Translations under genes and position numbers: made by a program
Shown: in pieces, positions 30,688-42,528 of the stretch
How positions within the stretch are numbered: position 1 is the first letter of the stretch
Layout: each line of letters begins with the position of its first letter
Assembly: GCA_037355855.1 (NCBI GenBank)
Contig: CM074759.1
Span: 6,510,001 to 6,574,000 of the forward strand
Origin: Pseudo-nitzschia pungens
Lineage: Eukaryota; Bacillariophyta; Bacillariophyceae; Bacillariales; Bacillariaceae
Direction: 5' to 3'
DNA: 64,000 bases
The notes under the pieces: model-generated
Database searches by the model: none
What the model saw: the letters and a program-made list of their open reading frames with translations, nothing else
What the model was told of the DNA's origin: nothing

Positions 30688-33600
30688 ATGGAATCTTCGG
30701 AAGATACAAGGAGGCGTCTCGTCGAGGACGTCGCTTCTCTGGCAAGAGTTCGGATTCGATTCTCGATTTCTTCAGATGAAAAACTTCATACCATCATACC
30801 AGCGCTAATTCCAAAGATCTTTCAACGTTTGGAGAATTACAGAACAGTAATTCTAGAACGCAACAGGATGGGAAAAAATAGCGATGGGACCTTTCTCAGC
30901 GCATCGACTCTGTCAGATCTAGAGAAAGCACAAAAGGATAGCAATGGAATAATATGCAGCGCAATGGAACGCTTGCGAGGAAACACAACGATACCCACAG
31001 AATCATTGGCGCGGTCAATGCTTCCCTTCCTTGACTCGGACAACCATGTAGTTGGCACGTGGGCATTGGCATTTCTACAAGTAAGCATTCAGAGGACTCC
31101 TACAATGAATTCCTCTTTAGTTTCTACTCTGATTCCTGCCTTGTTACAATCCGTCGGTCGGATGCACAAAAAAATTGTCCAGATGACCGAGAATTCGATA
31201 AACAAGAGTCCACTTGAAGCTCGATGGATTCGCATGAGTTGGCTTTTGCTTGACAGCATCGTTCTCCATTCTGGTCAAAAACCAATGGCTGATTGGGGTA
31301 TCGACACGTTTGATTACACGCTTACCAGAAGGGCAGAAACAGCTCATAGCGATTCTACACACAACAATGATCGACATCACTCTTTATTGTCACAACAACT
31401 AAGAGTGATGAATTCCAACAACCAAAGTACATTCGACGGATTCCTTTCCCTGATGCTAGATCTAATGTTGTTTTGGCCGGTGAAACGGCCAGCTACTAGC
31501 GATAATTCGATGCTATCTCGACTAGGTTTGCGTCGAATGGAACACAGAAACGATGTCATCCCGCCTCCCATTGACGAAATGGAAGAAGACGATATGTTCG
31601 CACCCTTAGCTGTAGAACGTGGATTGCCATTCCGATTGCAACGTCTCCGACCGAGTAGACGAAAGGCAGAATGGTCCGAATCCAGCAAAGCATATCTTCG
31701 ATACATGAAACTAGTTTGTTTAGAGCTGGTCATTGGGCCTCGGTTAAAGGGTTTGTTTCAGGGGAGAGATAATGACTGTGCCTTGCTATTGAGTATTTTG
31801 GTCGCGAATTACGAATCTATGCACGGAAGAATGGCCTTTTCATATCTTCGGGAATGGAAGGTGAAAAGCAACTTGGTGCCATTGCCCGTTGTATCTTGTA
31901 TTCTTATCTTGTTTGTAGGGGAAGCGGAGGCAAAAGAAGTACTTGACACTCTCGAGAGGAAGTACAGAATCAGGTTTTCGGAACTTTTGTTGCACATGGG
32001 TTCAAGAAGCAAAGACGAAAACACCGATCGACCGTCAATTTCATGGGAAATTACTTCGAGGGCAGCAGATTTTCTCATGGAACAACCATTTCAATGGAGA
32101 TGCACCAGGGCCACGCCAGTAACNNNNNNNNNNNNNNNNNNNNNNNNNNNNNNNNNNNNNNNNNNNNNNNNNNNNNNNNNNNNNNNNNNNNNNNNNNNNN
32201 NNNNNNNNNNNNNNNNNNNNNNNNNNNNNNNNNNNNNNNNNNNNNNNNNNNNNNNNNNNNNNNNNNNNNNNNNNNNNNNNNNNNNNNNNNNNNNNNNNNN
32301 NNNNNNNNNNNNNNNNNNNNNNNNNNNNNNNNNNNNNNNNNNNNNNNNNNNNNNNNNNNNNNNNNNNNNNNNNNNNNNNNNNNNNNNNNNNNNNNNNNNN
32401 NNNNNNNNNNNNNNNNNNNNNNNNNNNNNNNNNNNNNNNNNNNNNNNNNNNNNNNNNNNNNNNNNNNNNNNNNNNNNNNNNNNNNNNNNNNNNNNNNNNN
32501 NNNNNNNNNNNNNNNNNNNNNNNNNNNNNNNNNNNNNNNNNNNNNNNNNNNNNNNNNNNNNNNNNNNNNNNNNNNNNNNNNNNNNNNNNNNNNNNNNNNN
32601 NNNNNNNNNNNNNNNNNNNNNNNAGGAGATTGCATCGACGATGAGATGTATGCGATATTGTTCATCGAATTGTCACTCAGATTGGCAGAAGCAGAGGAAG
32701 ATAGATACGTTTTTTTAGCAATGCGCCTCGTTTCATTCTTTTACAGTCATCTTCAACTGATTGGACCAGTTCTGGCTGCGAAGGTGTATGGTGCAGTCAC
32801 CAAAGTGCTCAAAACCTTGGTGGATTTTGGGGTGGAAGATGAATTGAGAACAATACCTAACCATACCGAACAAAATCCGTTGGGAGTTCCTACTCCGTTC
32901 CATAATCGCAATGATCTAAACCAATTACTCCTGAACCATCGACAAACACTCAAGCGAAACCAAATGAAACGGAATGACCCCCTTAAAGCTCGACATGAAG
33001 CGTACAAGTTGATTCCTTCGATATTATCTCACATCTTTGAACGTAAAGACACTTCGCCCTTTCACCTCCCCAATCTTTTGATTCAATGCGCTGTCTATGA
33101 AGACCGCTTTCTCGAGCATCATGTGGTAAAAGCCTTGGATTCTACACTTGAAGAATACAAGAGAAAACTTGTCGAAGACCAATCACTTTACCACAAAGAT
33201 AACAAAAACTACAGAATGCCTTTGCAACAGCAGGCAACATCTATCTTGCCAGCACTTCTTGAGGCAGTATGTTCCGGAGCTGAATATGTGAGAACCAGCG
33301 CAATTCAGTGGATACGGAATTTGCTGATAGACATGGATGCCGAGGCTGCATCTTATCTCGCTAGTCACCTTGTTCATGATGAAAACCATATAATTGCTCG
33401 GTTAGCACATGAAGTACTTGAAATCACTGCGAGCAAAATGTTACCCACCGCTTTCAACGAAAAAATAAATGTGTCGTTTTTTGATTTGACTGAAAGTGAG
33501 GGATTCATGAACGTGCAGAAGGACCTCGAGATGAGAAGCAGAGAATTAGCTCAGCGGCTACAAATGTTCTCACGTGAACACTGCTTAGTGCTTCTCCTCC

Positions 33601-34910
33601 ACCACGAATTCTCGGTATCGAAAGCAGCGCTAGAATACATTAATCACCGGGAGATGTGCTTAGAGCGTTGTGGATTGGTTTTTGATGTCAAAGTTGCTTC
33701 AGAAGATAATGGAGAAAATGCTTTTGAGTGTGATATTTGTTACGACGAAGTTGAGACGGCAAGTACATACTCATTATCCTGCAATCACAAATTTTGCAAA
33801 TCTTGTTGGGTTTCCTATGCGAGAGATAGCTCAGACGAAGCGTCGTCGATGACTTTCTTGAATCTACGATGCCCTCACCACGATTGTGGTGTTCGTATCA
33901 TGCTCGATGATCTGCAACGAATTGATCCATACCTCATTCAAAAATGGAAGGATGTCCTATTGCGAAAGTTTATCGAGAACGACCCTTCGTATCGATACTG
34001 CACCGGACCGGATTGTGGATGTGTTGTCAGGAAAATGAATCAAGAAACAAAATCCGCACAAACTCGACCTTCTCAAACCGTTACTTGCAATAAGTGCAGG
34101 ACAAGGTTTTGCTTCGATTGCGGTGAGAATGATCACACCCCCGCTTCGTGCGAAGACATAGCGCGATGGATTTTAATCAAGGGATCTTCTCGGTTCTGGA
34201 TCAAGCACAACGCAAAACCGTGAGTTAATTGAGAAAATATTTGTTGGAATGGTATACAAACTGCAATTCATACTCATTATGACTCGTCTCTCTTTCAACG
34301 CATCGATTCTTGCAGCTGTCCGGGCTGCAATATACCTATAGAAAAAAACACAGGGTGTAATCACATGAAGTGCACCAAATGTAATGCAGACTTTTGTTGG
34401 CTGTGCCTAAGCTTGTTAAATAGTCACTTAGAACCCCACACTTGCAATCACTACGACGCTGCAGATTCCGCAGAAGATGGTTTTGAGCGGCAGGCATTGT
34501 TTACTGTCACTCGGTACGAAGCGCATGATGCTGCAGCCGCGTTCACTGCCAATCAATACAAGACTTTTGAACCAGAGAAATTTGTCGAAACCTACTGGTT
34601 CTTAGATCCAGAGGAAGCCCCAGAAACGATGATTCGAGCTCTGGAAACTCTCTTGGTGGGGAGGGACTTCTTGAAACATTCGTACGTCAAAATATTATAT
34701 TTGACAGATCCAAAATCCATAAAACTCTATGAGGACCACCATGCATGCCTAGAGATGTTTACAGAAAGACTGAGTCAGCTTACTGAGGTCAACTTGCACC
34801 GACATTACACGTTACTAGGGCAAGTTGAAATCGATCTCCACTTTCGACGACTCGCCTTCTACACGGCATCTGTAACTAAATACATGGAAAGAATTGTACG
34901 CCTGGACTAG
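30688..34910 (+). CDS. Ecm29-like HEAT region + Ariadne-type RBR E3 ubiquitin ligase (spans gap)
   Basis: The left part (30688-32123, 478 codons) is open into the N gap and resembles the N-terminal HEAT region of the proteasome scaffold Ecm29 (SSDEKLHTIIPALIPKIF, then SMLPFLDSDNHVVGTWALAFL, then LSLMLDLMLFWP). The right part is open from the gap edge: more helical repeats, then a UBA-like segment near 33560-33680, RING1 (CDICYDE...CNHKFCKSCW, 33730-33890), IBR (33985-34160) and, after a 96-bp intron (34220-34315, donor GTGAGT, acceptor TTGCAG), RING2 with the catalytic Cys in TGCNHM (codon 34356-34358), then a short Ariadne-like helical tail. RBR ligases pass ubiquitin through that Cys. The frames on the two sides differ across the 500-N placeholder, so a single gene is likely but not proven. 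Confidence 0.75.
32124..32623. other. Assembly gap (500 N)
   Basis: Exactly 500 consecutive N bases, which suggests a placeholder of unknown true length. It interrupts the Ecm29-like/RBR reading frame. Confidence 1.
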
Positions 34911-34929
34911 ATTTCTCATTTCATTGGTA

Positions 34930-36737
34930 TTAAACAACGCTCCTTAATCGTAGATACGAAGCCAATGTGTCACAAAAGTTGTAAATTTCATTTTCTGTTG
35001 TAGTGTATGAAATAGACGCCCGTACCAAATCCGGAACATTTGTAGTCGACGAGTCTAATGGTGTAGAGGTTGCGGGAACAAAACTCAGTTCAAAGCCTCG
35101 CACCCACATCTCCGCTTGAACAGTCCTCGCATCTACGTCGTGACAATAGAAGGTGACGATCCCGCACGTCGTGCTATCGGTATGGTGGATCTCTATGTTC
35201 GGTATTTTTTCTTCCAGAGTGTCCCGAAGAAGCGAGGACAACTGTTGAATATCGCGTGCTATATCTGCCAAACCCTTTTCCATTGCGACGCAAACTGCTT
35301 CTCCAAGGCCTAGTCGACTGGATATATTGGATTCCCAGAATTCGAAACGTTTTGCGCCTTCTCGAGGAGCGAATTGAATAACCTCATTGTCCTGTAGCTG
35401 AGCACCCGATTGATACGATGCCGTCGAAGGGACTGAAGAAACAGGGCAGCCGTAGTGATCAATATGAGAAGGCATGATGTCTTGCGCCAAAATGTCATTC
35501 GAAACGTATAAGAATCCTGTCCCTCTCGGACCCCGTAAATATTTCCTCCTTTCGATTTGCAGCGCGCATAATGAAAGAAAGAAAAATCGAACACAACGAT
35601 ACATAAGCAAGATCGCAACAAGCAATTGTGCACTATTTCATTGAGGATGGAAAAAATGATGAGTTTTGAAACATTTCCTTACCCTGTAGCAACTAATGCA
35701 TCGCATTTTATTCGTTGCACGTTAACCTCCATCTGACCCACACTTTGACAGGCATCGACTAGGTACTTGATAGAACCATAGTACGTCCATTCTTCCCGCC
35801 GTTGCTTTGCCTTTTCTTGCTGTCGTTGATTGTAGCTTGCGATTCTTTGCCCAATTTCTTCCACTGGATTGACTATTCCACTGTTGGTTGGTACGTGCGT
35901 TATGCAGACCACCGAAATGGAGGACGGATCCAAAGGCACTTCTTCGCCCAGCTTATTTTCGTATCGAAAACTCCCTTCCAACATTTTGTGAAATGCTTTC
36001 AAGTCGACAATTCCAGTGCTATCATTACTTGGTGTCACCGATGACGGAATTGCTAAAACCATCCATTGATCGTCGTGGTCTCGGGCCCATTGGCACGCTG
36101 CCACGACATTTGCAGCATATTCCGCTTCACTTATCAAAATCACCCTGCTACCCGACGAGGAGAGGTTGGAATCAGTCTTTGCTCTTGCACGCCGTTCTTC
36201 TTCGTCGCGCTGCACCATGGCATAAAAGGCACGAGTCCATCCCACTGTGGCAGATTCGACAAGAGCGATCTCTGGTGCAACCGTATCGGGTGACGAATCC
36301 CGATCATTGAGTGTTTCTTTTGCGTGGATCAATCTAGCAACATTGTTGTAAACCTTGTCCAAATCGCCAGACTCTTGCACGGAATTCTGGGCTGCGTAGC
36401 CTCCAGATTGCTGTTCGAGCTGGAGGTGTGAAAACACCCTGTCCAAAACGCGTTGTGGAGACGGCGATGCCCCAGCATGATTCAGATGGATGCTTTTTTG
36501 TTGATGTTCGCTTTCTCGTCGGGAAGAAGAAAGAGACATGGCTGTTGCCGAGTTTGGGAATCTCATCACCGCAAGATACGATTCTCTTGCTATATTCGTT
36601 TGCCGATAATTCGAATGACGGGGAGAAAGGGCAGCGCAACAAAGAGGACGTATCAAAAATTGATGGAATCCAAAACGAATCATCATAGCTAGCGTAATGC
36701 AGGAAAGAAGCAGGCAACTATTCTTTCCCACGAACAT
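34930..36737 (-). CDS. Class-V PLP-dependent aminotransferase-fold enzyme, two exons
   Basis: Exon 1 (36737-35683) and exon 2 (35548-34930) join across a 134-bp intron (donor GTAAGG, acceptor CGAAAG), rebuilding the family core DACQSVGQM...ATGRKYLRGPRGTGFLYV, where the Lys in GRKYLRGP should hold pyridoxal phosphate. The protein has about 557 residues. The N-terminus (KNSCLLLSCITLAMM) is hydrophobic and may be a signal for secretion or plastid import. The layout is close to cysteine-desulfurase-like and EgtE/isopenicillin-epimerase-like enzymes; no catalytic cysteine loop typical of NifS was picked out, so a lyase or epimerase role is as likely as desulfurase. The stop lies only 19 bp from the stop of the convergent RBR gene, so the 3' ends of the two transcripts must overlap. 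Confidence 0.85.
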
Positions 36738-37521
36738 TCTGGATGCTCTCTTCTAATGGTAGATATGATGCTGCATGATCTCCCTCGTGGATCGAGACTG
36801 GAGCTTGCGACTTCGTATCTCCGACGATTATTGATTTTAAGATTACCCACGTGACATGATGCCATGCTTTTCTGAAGATTTTCCATGAGTCGAATAAGAT
36901 TTTAATCAACAATCTTTGACCGTTAGTATCAGGTGAAGTCCATGTCGTCCTCGTACTTTGTTATAGGTATGTATATACCTTTAGTAATCAATCGTTATGC
37001 AATCGAGATCCGTCCGACATCTACGGAGGGCTTACCAGTAACCTTACTACCGGTAATTTTTAGTAAGGTTACGGCATCTAGTAGAAGCAACCTTAGCTGG
37101 TACAGAATTGGATTCTTTTGAATTTTGTCATCGTTCTCGTCGATTGCTAAATTTACTACGATACACTAATGTACTATTGCCTGTCCATCGCACGAAAATG
37201 GTTCGTTTTTTCACCAAGGAATATTGTTCTATTTTTACGAATTTTTTTGACGCGTTTTTCGACTGATCTTGGGAAGACTGGATGGAGCAATAAGTAACTT
37301 AACCTTAAGCAAGCCAAGATGTGATGTGTGATGTGTTCCATGTCGTTGGTTCCTCGGCTCCCAGCTCCTCACCGATGTTTTTTCGTCGCATTTGAAGACA
37401 GACTCTGCCCGACCATACATTGTCCAGTACGGGTGTCAGCGCAAAAGCAAGGCAACATTGATATCTTCCCCGTTCTTGACCCCAAGACAGGAGAGAACGT
37501 TTCACGCATCAAGGCGACAAA
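36738..37521. other. Intergenic region between divergent genes
   Basis: This holds promoter-side sequence for the aminotransferase and the rRNA dimethylase. TAACCTTACTACCGGTAA and GTAAGGTTACGG words face each other at 37034-37072. No gene was seen. Confidence 0.55.
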
Positions 37522-38787
37522 ATGGCACCAGCATTTCTTTTCAGTTCTTGGTTGGTTTTGATCCTCGTTGCTGCAGGAGTGTCATTCCAATGTGTTGTTT
37601 CATTTCCGCTCGCGCGTCAAAGCTTTGTGAAAAAGTCGACAACAGCTAGAAATGGTTGGGTTCAGCTTCCCGACGGAGAATGGGAATGGGAGGAAGACGA
37701 TCCAGATTTTGTCCCTCCGCCGGCCGTCGAGATTCCGGCAGCAGCAGCATCCGTAGAAGCCACTGCCACTCCGCAACTTCCGTCGGGAAAACTCAGACCG
37801 AAACAGTCACTGGGGCAAAATTTTCTCAGAGATGGAAACACGGTCGCTAAAATGATAAAAGCATTCCACGAGGATGCGACAAAACGTGGAGATCGACCCG
37901 GTAGACCATTGACATCAATTGTTGAGTTGGGCCCGGGTGCAGGTGCCCTGACAGACCGCTTGGTTGAGAAATACGGGACGGACGTCCTACAATGCATCGA
38001 GGTTGATCCTCGTGCGATTGAGATTCTGGCAGAGAGATATCCGTCGCTACTCGTTCACCACCAGGATGTTCTGCAAGTAAGTTACCCAGATATGGCTGAC
38101 GAGCAAGGGGAACCACTCGTCATCATCGGCAATCTGCCCTATTACATCACGAGTCAAATTCTATTTGCCTTGGCCGATGCAAGCCATTACGGTGCCGTGG
38201 ATTGCGCCACCGTCACCATGCAATGGGAAGTTGGTCAGCGAATGGTTGCTCCCACCTCGTGCAAAGATTACGGAATCCTGTCGGTTGTCTTTCAAACATA
38301 CGCGGACGTTCGGTGCCATTTCAAGATTCCACCAACTGTATTCTATCCCCAACCCAAGGTCGACAGTGCCTTGCTAGGATTACACTTTTTGGGACCAGCG
38401 AAATTGCGCCAGCGATTGGCAGGAGTACGCCCCAGAGATTTTAGAACCGTCGTTACAACCGCATTTCGACAGCGGCGGAAGACAATTCGCAATTCTCTGA
38501 AAAAATTGCCGGGTATCGACAAGGAAATCTTGTTGGAAAAGATCGATGCCGCACCCCTTCCACTTCCGGACTCCGTGATTTCTGCGCGTGAGCGAGGAGA
38601 TGCCTTTGCTTTGTCACAAGAATTACCTGCGGATTGGATGCGAAAACGTCCGGAACAATTGACACCGGGACAATTTGTGGAAGTGACACGGCTTATGTTT
38701 GGCGACACAAACGCCGAAGGTGGCGACGATCCATCCGAAGTTGAATTGGGAAGAAAAGTGTGGCGAAAGCTGAAGCATGGAGTGTAA
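37522..38787 (+). CDS. ksgA: KsgA/Dim1-type rRNA adenine dimethyltransferase, probably plastid
   Basis: The 421-residue protein starts at an ATG in an AAAATGG context. Residues 1-30 are a signal peptide ending FQCVVSFPL, an ASAF-like site, so plastid import is likely. The enzyme core starts near residue 90: LGQNFL, the SAM-binding motif VELGPGAGALT, EVDPRAIEIL and the catalytic motif GNLPYYITS. It uses S-adenosylmethionine to dimethylate two adjacent adenines in the 3' hairpin of small-subunit rRNA during ribosome assembly. Plant plastids use the KsgA homologue PFC1 for this. An acidic stretch (EWEWEEDDPDF) between leader and core is unusual. The core has the length of the bacterial enzyme. 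Confidence 0.93.
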   Translation: MAPAFLFSSWLVLILVAAGVSFQCVVSFPLARQSFVKKSTTARNGWVQLPDGEWEWEEDDPDFVPPPAVEIPAAAASVEATATPQLPSGKLRPKQSLGQNFLRDGNTVAKMIKAFHEDATKRGDRPGRPLTSIVELGPGAGALTDRLVEKYGTDVLQCIEVDPRAIEILAERYPSLLVHHQDVLQVSYPDMADEQGEPLVIIGNLPYYITSQILFALADASHYGAVDCATVTMQWEVGQRMVAPTSCKDYGILSVVFQTYADVRCHFKIPPTVFYPQPKVDSALLGLHFLGPAKLRQRLAGVRPRDFRTVVTTAFRQRRKTIRNSLKKLPGIDKEILLEKIDAAPLPLPDSVISARERGDAFALSQELPADWMRKRPEQLTPGQFVEVTRLMFGDTNAEGGDDPSEVELGRKVWRKLKHGV

Positions 38788-39018
38788 AAAACCAGGATTG
38801 TTCCCAATGCACGACCGACGATTCTAATGAATTCATTAATTTTGCAATTGGAAGTGACTCCGAAAATATCCTTTCCTTATCGTTATGAAATGCTCGAAGC
38901 TCAGCGAGAACCCTCAAAACTTGAAAAGGCAATCAATACGACTCGCAGCGTCTCGAAGTCGAAAGTTTGCCTCAGACTTGTCGCTGAGCCTAGAACCCTC
39001 GAGAGGACTCGTGAACGG

Positions 39019-39480
39019 TTAACCCCGCTTGGAATTTTCCTCTGCCTCCAAGCGGCGTTGTCTGCGCAGTTCCATCTCCTCCCTTTGGACACGCGCAATC
39101 TCAATTCGGATCAGGTCAGATTGACCCATACCATTGTAGTCGCCGTCGACGTTCCCGCTAGGGTTGTATTTGCGCTTGCCATACCATTGTTCTCCGTTCC
39201 CCATTCGCTTGTATACAAAATCGTCCACGACCGCATCAAAATTTTCCATCATGCCCTTCATGTCGCCGAAGAAACCCTTTTTCTTGGGTTCCTCTTCGGC
39301 TTGAACTTCCACCGGGTCTTTCTCTTTCTTGTTACCAAAGAAGTAAACGCGAGTGACGCCAGTTCTTGGAATCGAACTCAGATGCAATGATTGTTGGAAC
39401 CCTTCGACATGGAATGCTGCAGCAATCAAACCAGTGAGGCAAAGGAGTTTACGTATCGCGGTCATCTTTATCGGACTCAT
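39019..39480 (-). CDS. Small plastid-targeted protein of unknown function
   Basis: The 153-residue protein has an N-terminal signal peptide (LLCLTGLIAAAFHVEGF, with an ASAF-like Phe) and then a short hydroxylated transit stretch, a typical diatom plastid leader; Met6 is an alternative start. The mature part is small and charged (FFGNKKEKDP, EEPKKKGFFGDM), with NGEQWYGKRKYNPSG in the centre and a C-terminal Glu/Arg helix. I do not recognise a family with known function. It lies 231 bp from, and convergent with, the dimethylase gene. Confidence 0.7.
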   Translation of the reverse strand: MSPIKMTAIRKLLCLTGLIAAAFHVEGFQQSLHLSSIPRTGVTRVYFFGNKKEKDPVEVQAEEEPKKKGFFGDMKGMMENFDAVVDDFVYKRMGNGEQWYGKRKYNPSGNVDGDYNGMGQSDLIRIEIARVQREEMELRRQRRLEAEENSKRG

Positions 39481-40228
39481 TAAAAATATGCGGAACAGGT
39501 ACTAGTAGTTTTATTCTTTCTACTATCGTATGTGTCTGTTGGAGCTAACAGTTCGGATTGCCGAAAGGTTCCATACCGGTACGCCTCACGTTTGCCGATT
39601 TCTTGCATGATAAGATTTTGCTGTCTGATGAGGTGGTTCTGATAACGGCAGCATTTACGAAGTATTTCGATACCAGTAAGATTAGTTAATTACCCTTACT
39701 ACGGCATGGCCACTCTCGTCCGGGGACACAATGGGCAGTTACCGGTACGTATCCATTATTCACTTCGAAGTACGAATCAAGTCGTGCACGTCTCGCTCGT
39801 ACACGTTTGAAATAAAGCATTTAGCCGTGTACGTGAAATAATCTTACTTCGTGATGAACTGGATGTTGTTCGAGACCCGAATTTGTTGACACGAGATGAA
39901 CCAGATGAACTTCATTCTTTGGAATATTGAATGTACCAAAGCTTTGAAAACAAGAGGATATCAAATTGTAATTGATTGTAAGTGGATGTGGTGCCATAAG
40001 GTGTGAAGACTCCTCTCGACAGCACCATACACAGTGGTAGGCTTTGATTTGTTGGTTTCATCATTTGAGATAAGAGTTAGTACTAGGAGCGCAGCAATGC
40101 GAGGAGCGTTATCTTATCCACTATTTTCTCAAACCAAATTCTTTCTTTTATTCTACTGAAGTACTACGTGTACGTGATATTCGACAGTTTGACACTGTTC
40201 AATGTCTTCAGGGTAAGAACTCATCATT
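39481..40228. other. Intergenic region
   Basis: AT-rich sequence with CCATACCGGTACG, GTAAGATTAGTTAATTACCC and TACCGGTACG words (39570-39750). No gene was seen. Confidence 0.55.
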
Positions 40229-41605
40229 TCAGGGCCAGACAGTGTCGAGTAACTTTCCCTCGAAACATTTTCCGATGTTTTCTCTTTCTTCGCCCCATAT
40301 GACCTGCTTTGCTAGAACCTGGACACCTGCTTCTTTCGCCTCTCGAATGTACCTCGCAAACGATGGACACGCGTCAATGTTTGGCTTGAACGCCTTGGCA
40401 TCGTGACGAATAACGACAAACAAAACAGTGCAATCAAAGTGTTTTGACTCGTCTTTGACCATTCGAGTGAGTTCACGAACGTGTTTAATAGCACGTGCCG
40501 ACACAACGGCTTCTCCGTCGGGTCCTTTTTGGTTCGAGTTTCCCCACGGAAAAATTGCAGTCCTTCGATAGGGTTGTTCGTCGCTGGTGAAAACACACTT
40601 TGCTCGATCGGGAACCGATGCCGTCGAGTAGTCTGTATCGACAACGGTTTTCACCTCTAATATGCGCGGTGGTAGGCTAGAATCTTCGTGTTCGATCAGA
40701 AAGTCTGCTCTCATATCAGTTCCACCAACATTGCGAACTTCTCGTTTAAAGCTCTTGACCTTCGGAAAGGTAGGGCCCAGCAAATTACGTCCAACCAATT
40801 GCTCCGCAATTTTTTCTCCCAGAGAAGGATGTGCACCGACCCAAGCTGGTTCGTACCCGAGATCGGACTCATCGTATCGTAATAATTGTGCAATGAATTC
40901 ACATTTCGGTGTTCCGTATTTCGGGTTGACAGCGTCTTTCCCGACCAAGTTTCCCTTTCTATCTCGAGCTGGTTTGAGCAAAAGTTTAGCTCCTGGTACG
41001 CACTTTCCTCCCATGTCAAGGTTGGGAAGATGTACTATTGCTTCCCGTTGTTCGGACTCCAACCATACATCTCCGACGTATGGAGATCGATTACGTCTTG
41101 ACGGCCTTTTCCTTAGTTCCGCCACTATTACATCTTCTGGAAGCGACAGGAGCAAGTTCGACGTATTGCTATTCAATGTCATATCGTGCTTTGTCGTCGT
41201 CCTTCCTTTTGTTTTAGAAACTTTAGGCCTGTGTATATCCTGACCTTTTGTGACGGATGTATCAGTGTCAGCTGTGACAGGGCTTTCTTCGTGGGATTCC
41301 GCTGCACCGTTCTTCGTCGTCTTTCTCCCTCTTCCTCTAGACACTTTGCGCTTGGGCACGTCTTCATCCTTCCTGACGGAGGCTTTGCGCTTCATTCTCA
41401 CCGATTCTTTACTCGCAATAGATAATTTCACTCCATTGTTCTCCGAGCAGTTGGCCATCTCTTTGGCTTCCATTTGACGGGTCGTCCGACGAGCAGACGT
41501 AGTGAAGGCGGTAACGGAAGCGTGCCCACTACGCTTTTGTGAACGAGTGACAGCCATTGCAGCAACAAGTACGAGGGATTTGTTCCTGACAAGCGCTAGG
41601 TTCAT
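40229..41605 (-). CDS. SfsA family protein (sugar fermentation stimulation A-like)
   Basis: The 458-residue protein has a basic N-terminal extension of about 150 residues, rich in Lys/Arg/Ser/Thr (KRKVSRGRGRKTTKNG), followed by an SfsA-like domain. In order, this shows RNRSPYVGDVWL, HLPNLDMGGKCVPGAKLLL, a DFLIEHED...ILEVKTVVD segment that matches the RxDFL...EVK active-site core of this nuclease-like fold, AIKHVRELTRM, VLFVVIRHDAKAFKPNIDACPSFARYI and GVQVLA. Bacterial SfsA binds DNA, and its fold is related to restriction endonucleases; its cellular role is not settled. The basic extension might be a nuclear or chromatin-binding region. An initial hydrophobic stretch (LVLVAAMAV) is too weak to call a leader; Met17 is an alternative start. 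Confidence 0.85.
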   Translation of the reverse strand: MNLALVRNKSLVLVAAMAVTRSQKRSGHASVTAFTTSARRTTRQMEAKEMANCSENNGVKLSIASKESVRMKRKASVRKDEDVPKRKVSRGRGRKTTKNGAAESHEESPVTADTDTSVTKGQDIHRPKVSKTKGRTTTKHDMTLNSNTSNLLLSLPEDVIVAELRKRPSRRNRSPYVGDVWLESEQREAIVHLPNLDMGGKCVPGAKLLLKPARDRKGNLVGKDAVNPKYGTPKCEFIAQLLRYDESDLGYEPAWVGAHPSLGEKIAEQLVGRNLLGPTFPKVKSFKREVRNVGGTDMRADFLIEHEDSSLPPRILEVKTVVDTDYSTASVPDRAKCVFTSDEQPYRRTAIFPWGNSNQKGPDGEAVVSARAIKHVRELTRMVKDESKHFDCTVLFVVIRHDAKAFKPNIDACPSFARYIREAKEAGVQVLAKQVIWGEERENIGKCFEGKLLDTVWP

Positions 41606-42528
41606 GAAAAATTATTCTGTCTTTCGGTCAACGGATTGGAATGTGTCGCCCTTCAATAATGCTATCACCGGGATGAGATGTAGAAGTAGAAAACGAGTCG
41701 ACGAACGAATTCGGTTCATGGTGTAGGTGTTTCCAATTAGATTTTCTGTGAATCAGCAGGACAACTAAGGTTTACTGATCGCCGAAAGCTGATGATGTGA
41801 AACACAGTGGGTGTACGCGTTAGAGAACTTACTGGTCGTACGAGCACTTAGTACAGTGCACGATACACGTAATTTTTATCCCCTCACCTATCCAGATGAA
41901 ATCTGACTCATCATTCCCGTTTGGGACTAGAAATTTGCGCGCCTCGTTCAACTTCATCTTAGTTTTCCAACAAAGTTACCCATTTTTTTTGTATCGATAC
42001 CAATTTCTGACATCCGATAGCGATATTGCAAGGGCCCTTGGTTTGGATTGGTTCATTCTCTCTCAGATCTGAAACTGGGAGTTGAACGCTTAGGGGACGT
42101 CAAACAGAACTAAGTGAAATCTTTTCTTCGTGAAAATGATGTCAAAATGATTGTTGGTTCAAAGGCTTGGTGGGTGGAAACTCTGAACCATTTTTTTCGC
42201 ATTCCAATATAAAGTTACAGATTAACAATGCTTTGGATCACGACCAAGTCGTTTGTGGGACGAAGCAGCTTCACTGATTTTACAAATTGTTTCCGGCTTG
42301 AACTCCTTCCGAATAGTCGTTCAATGACTATGGACTCCGAAACACACATATGCGATAGTGTGCTATTATTATTTTTTACAAGCAACATACGTGTAGGTAT
42401 TTTTTGAGGAGTAACGAAACTTCATTCATTCAACAGATTACACGCAGAAAAGTTTTTATGAAAGTGATCACTGTCGCTGAAAGTTGGAAAGTTTAAGTCA
42501 CTAATGCAGGCAAAACAGTAACTGAAAT
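41606..42528. other. Intergenic region
   Basis: This is upstream of the SfsA-like gene and downstream of the formyltransferase gene, both on the minus strand. AT-rich, with no recognisable gene, repeat or RNA. Confidence 0.55.
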
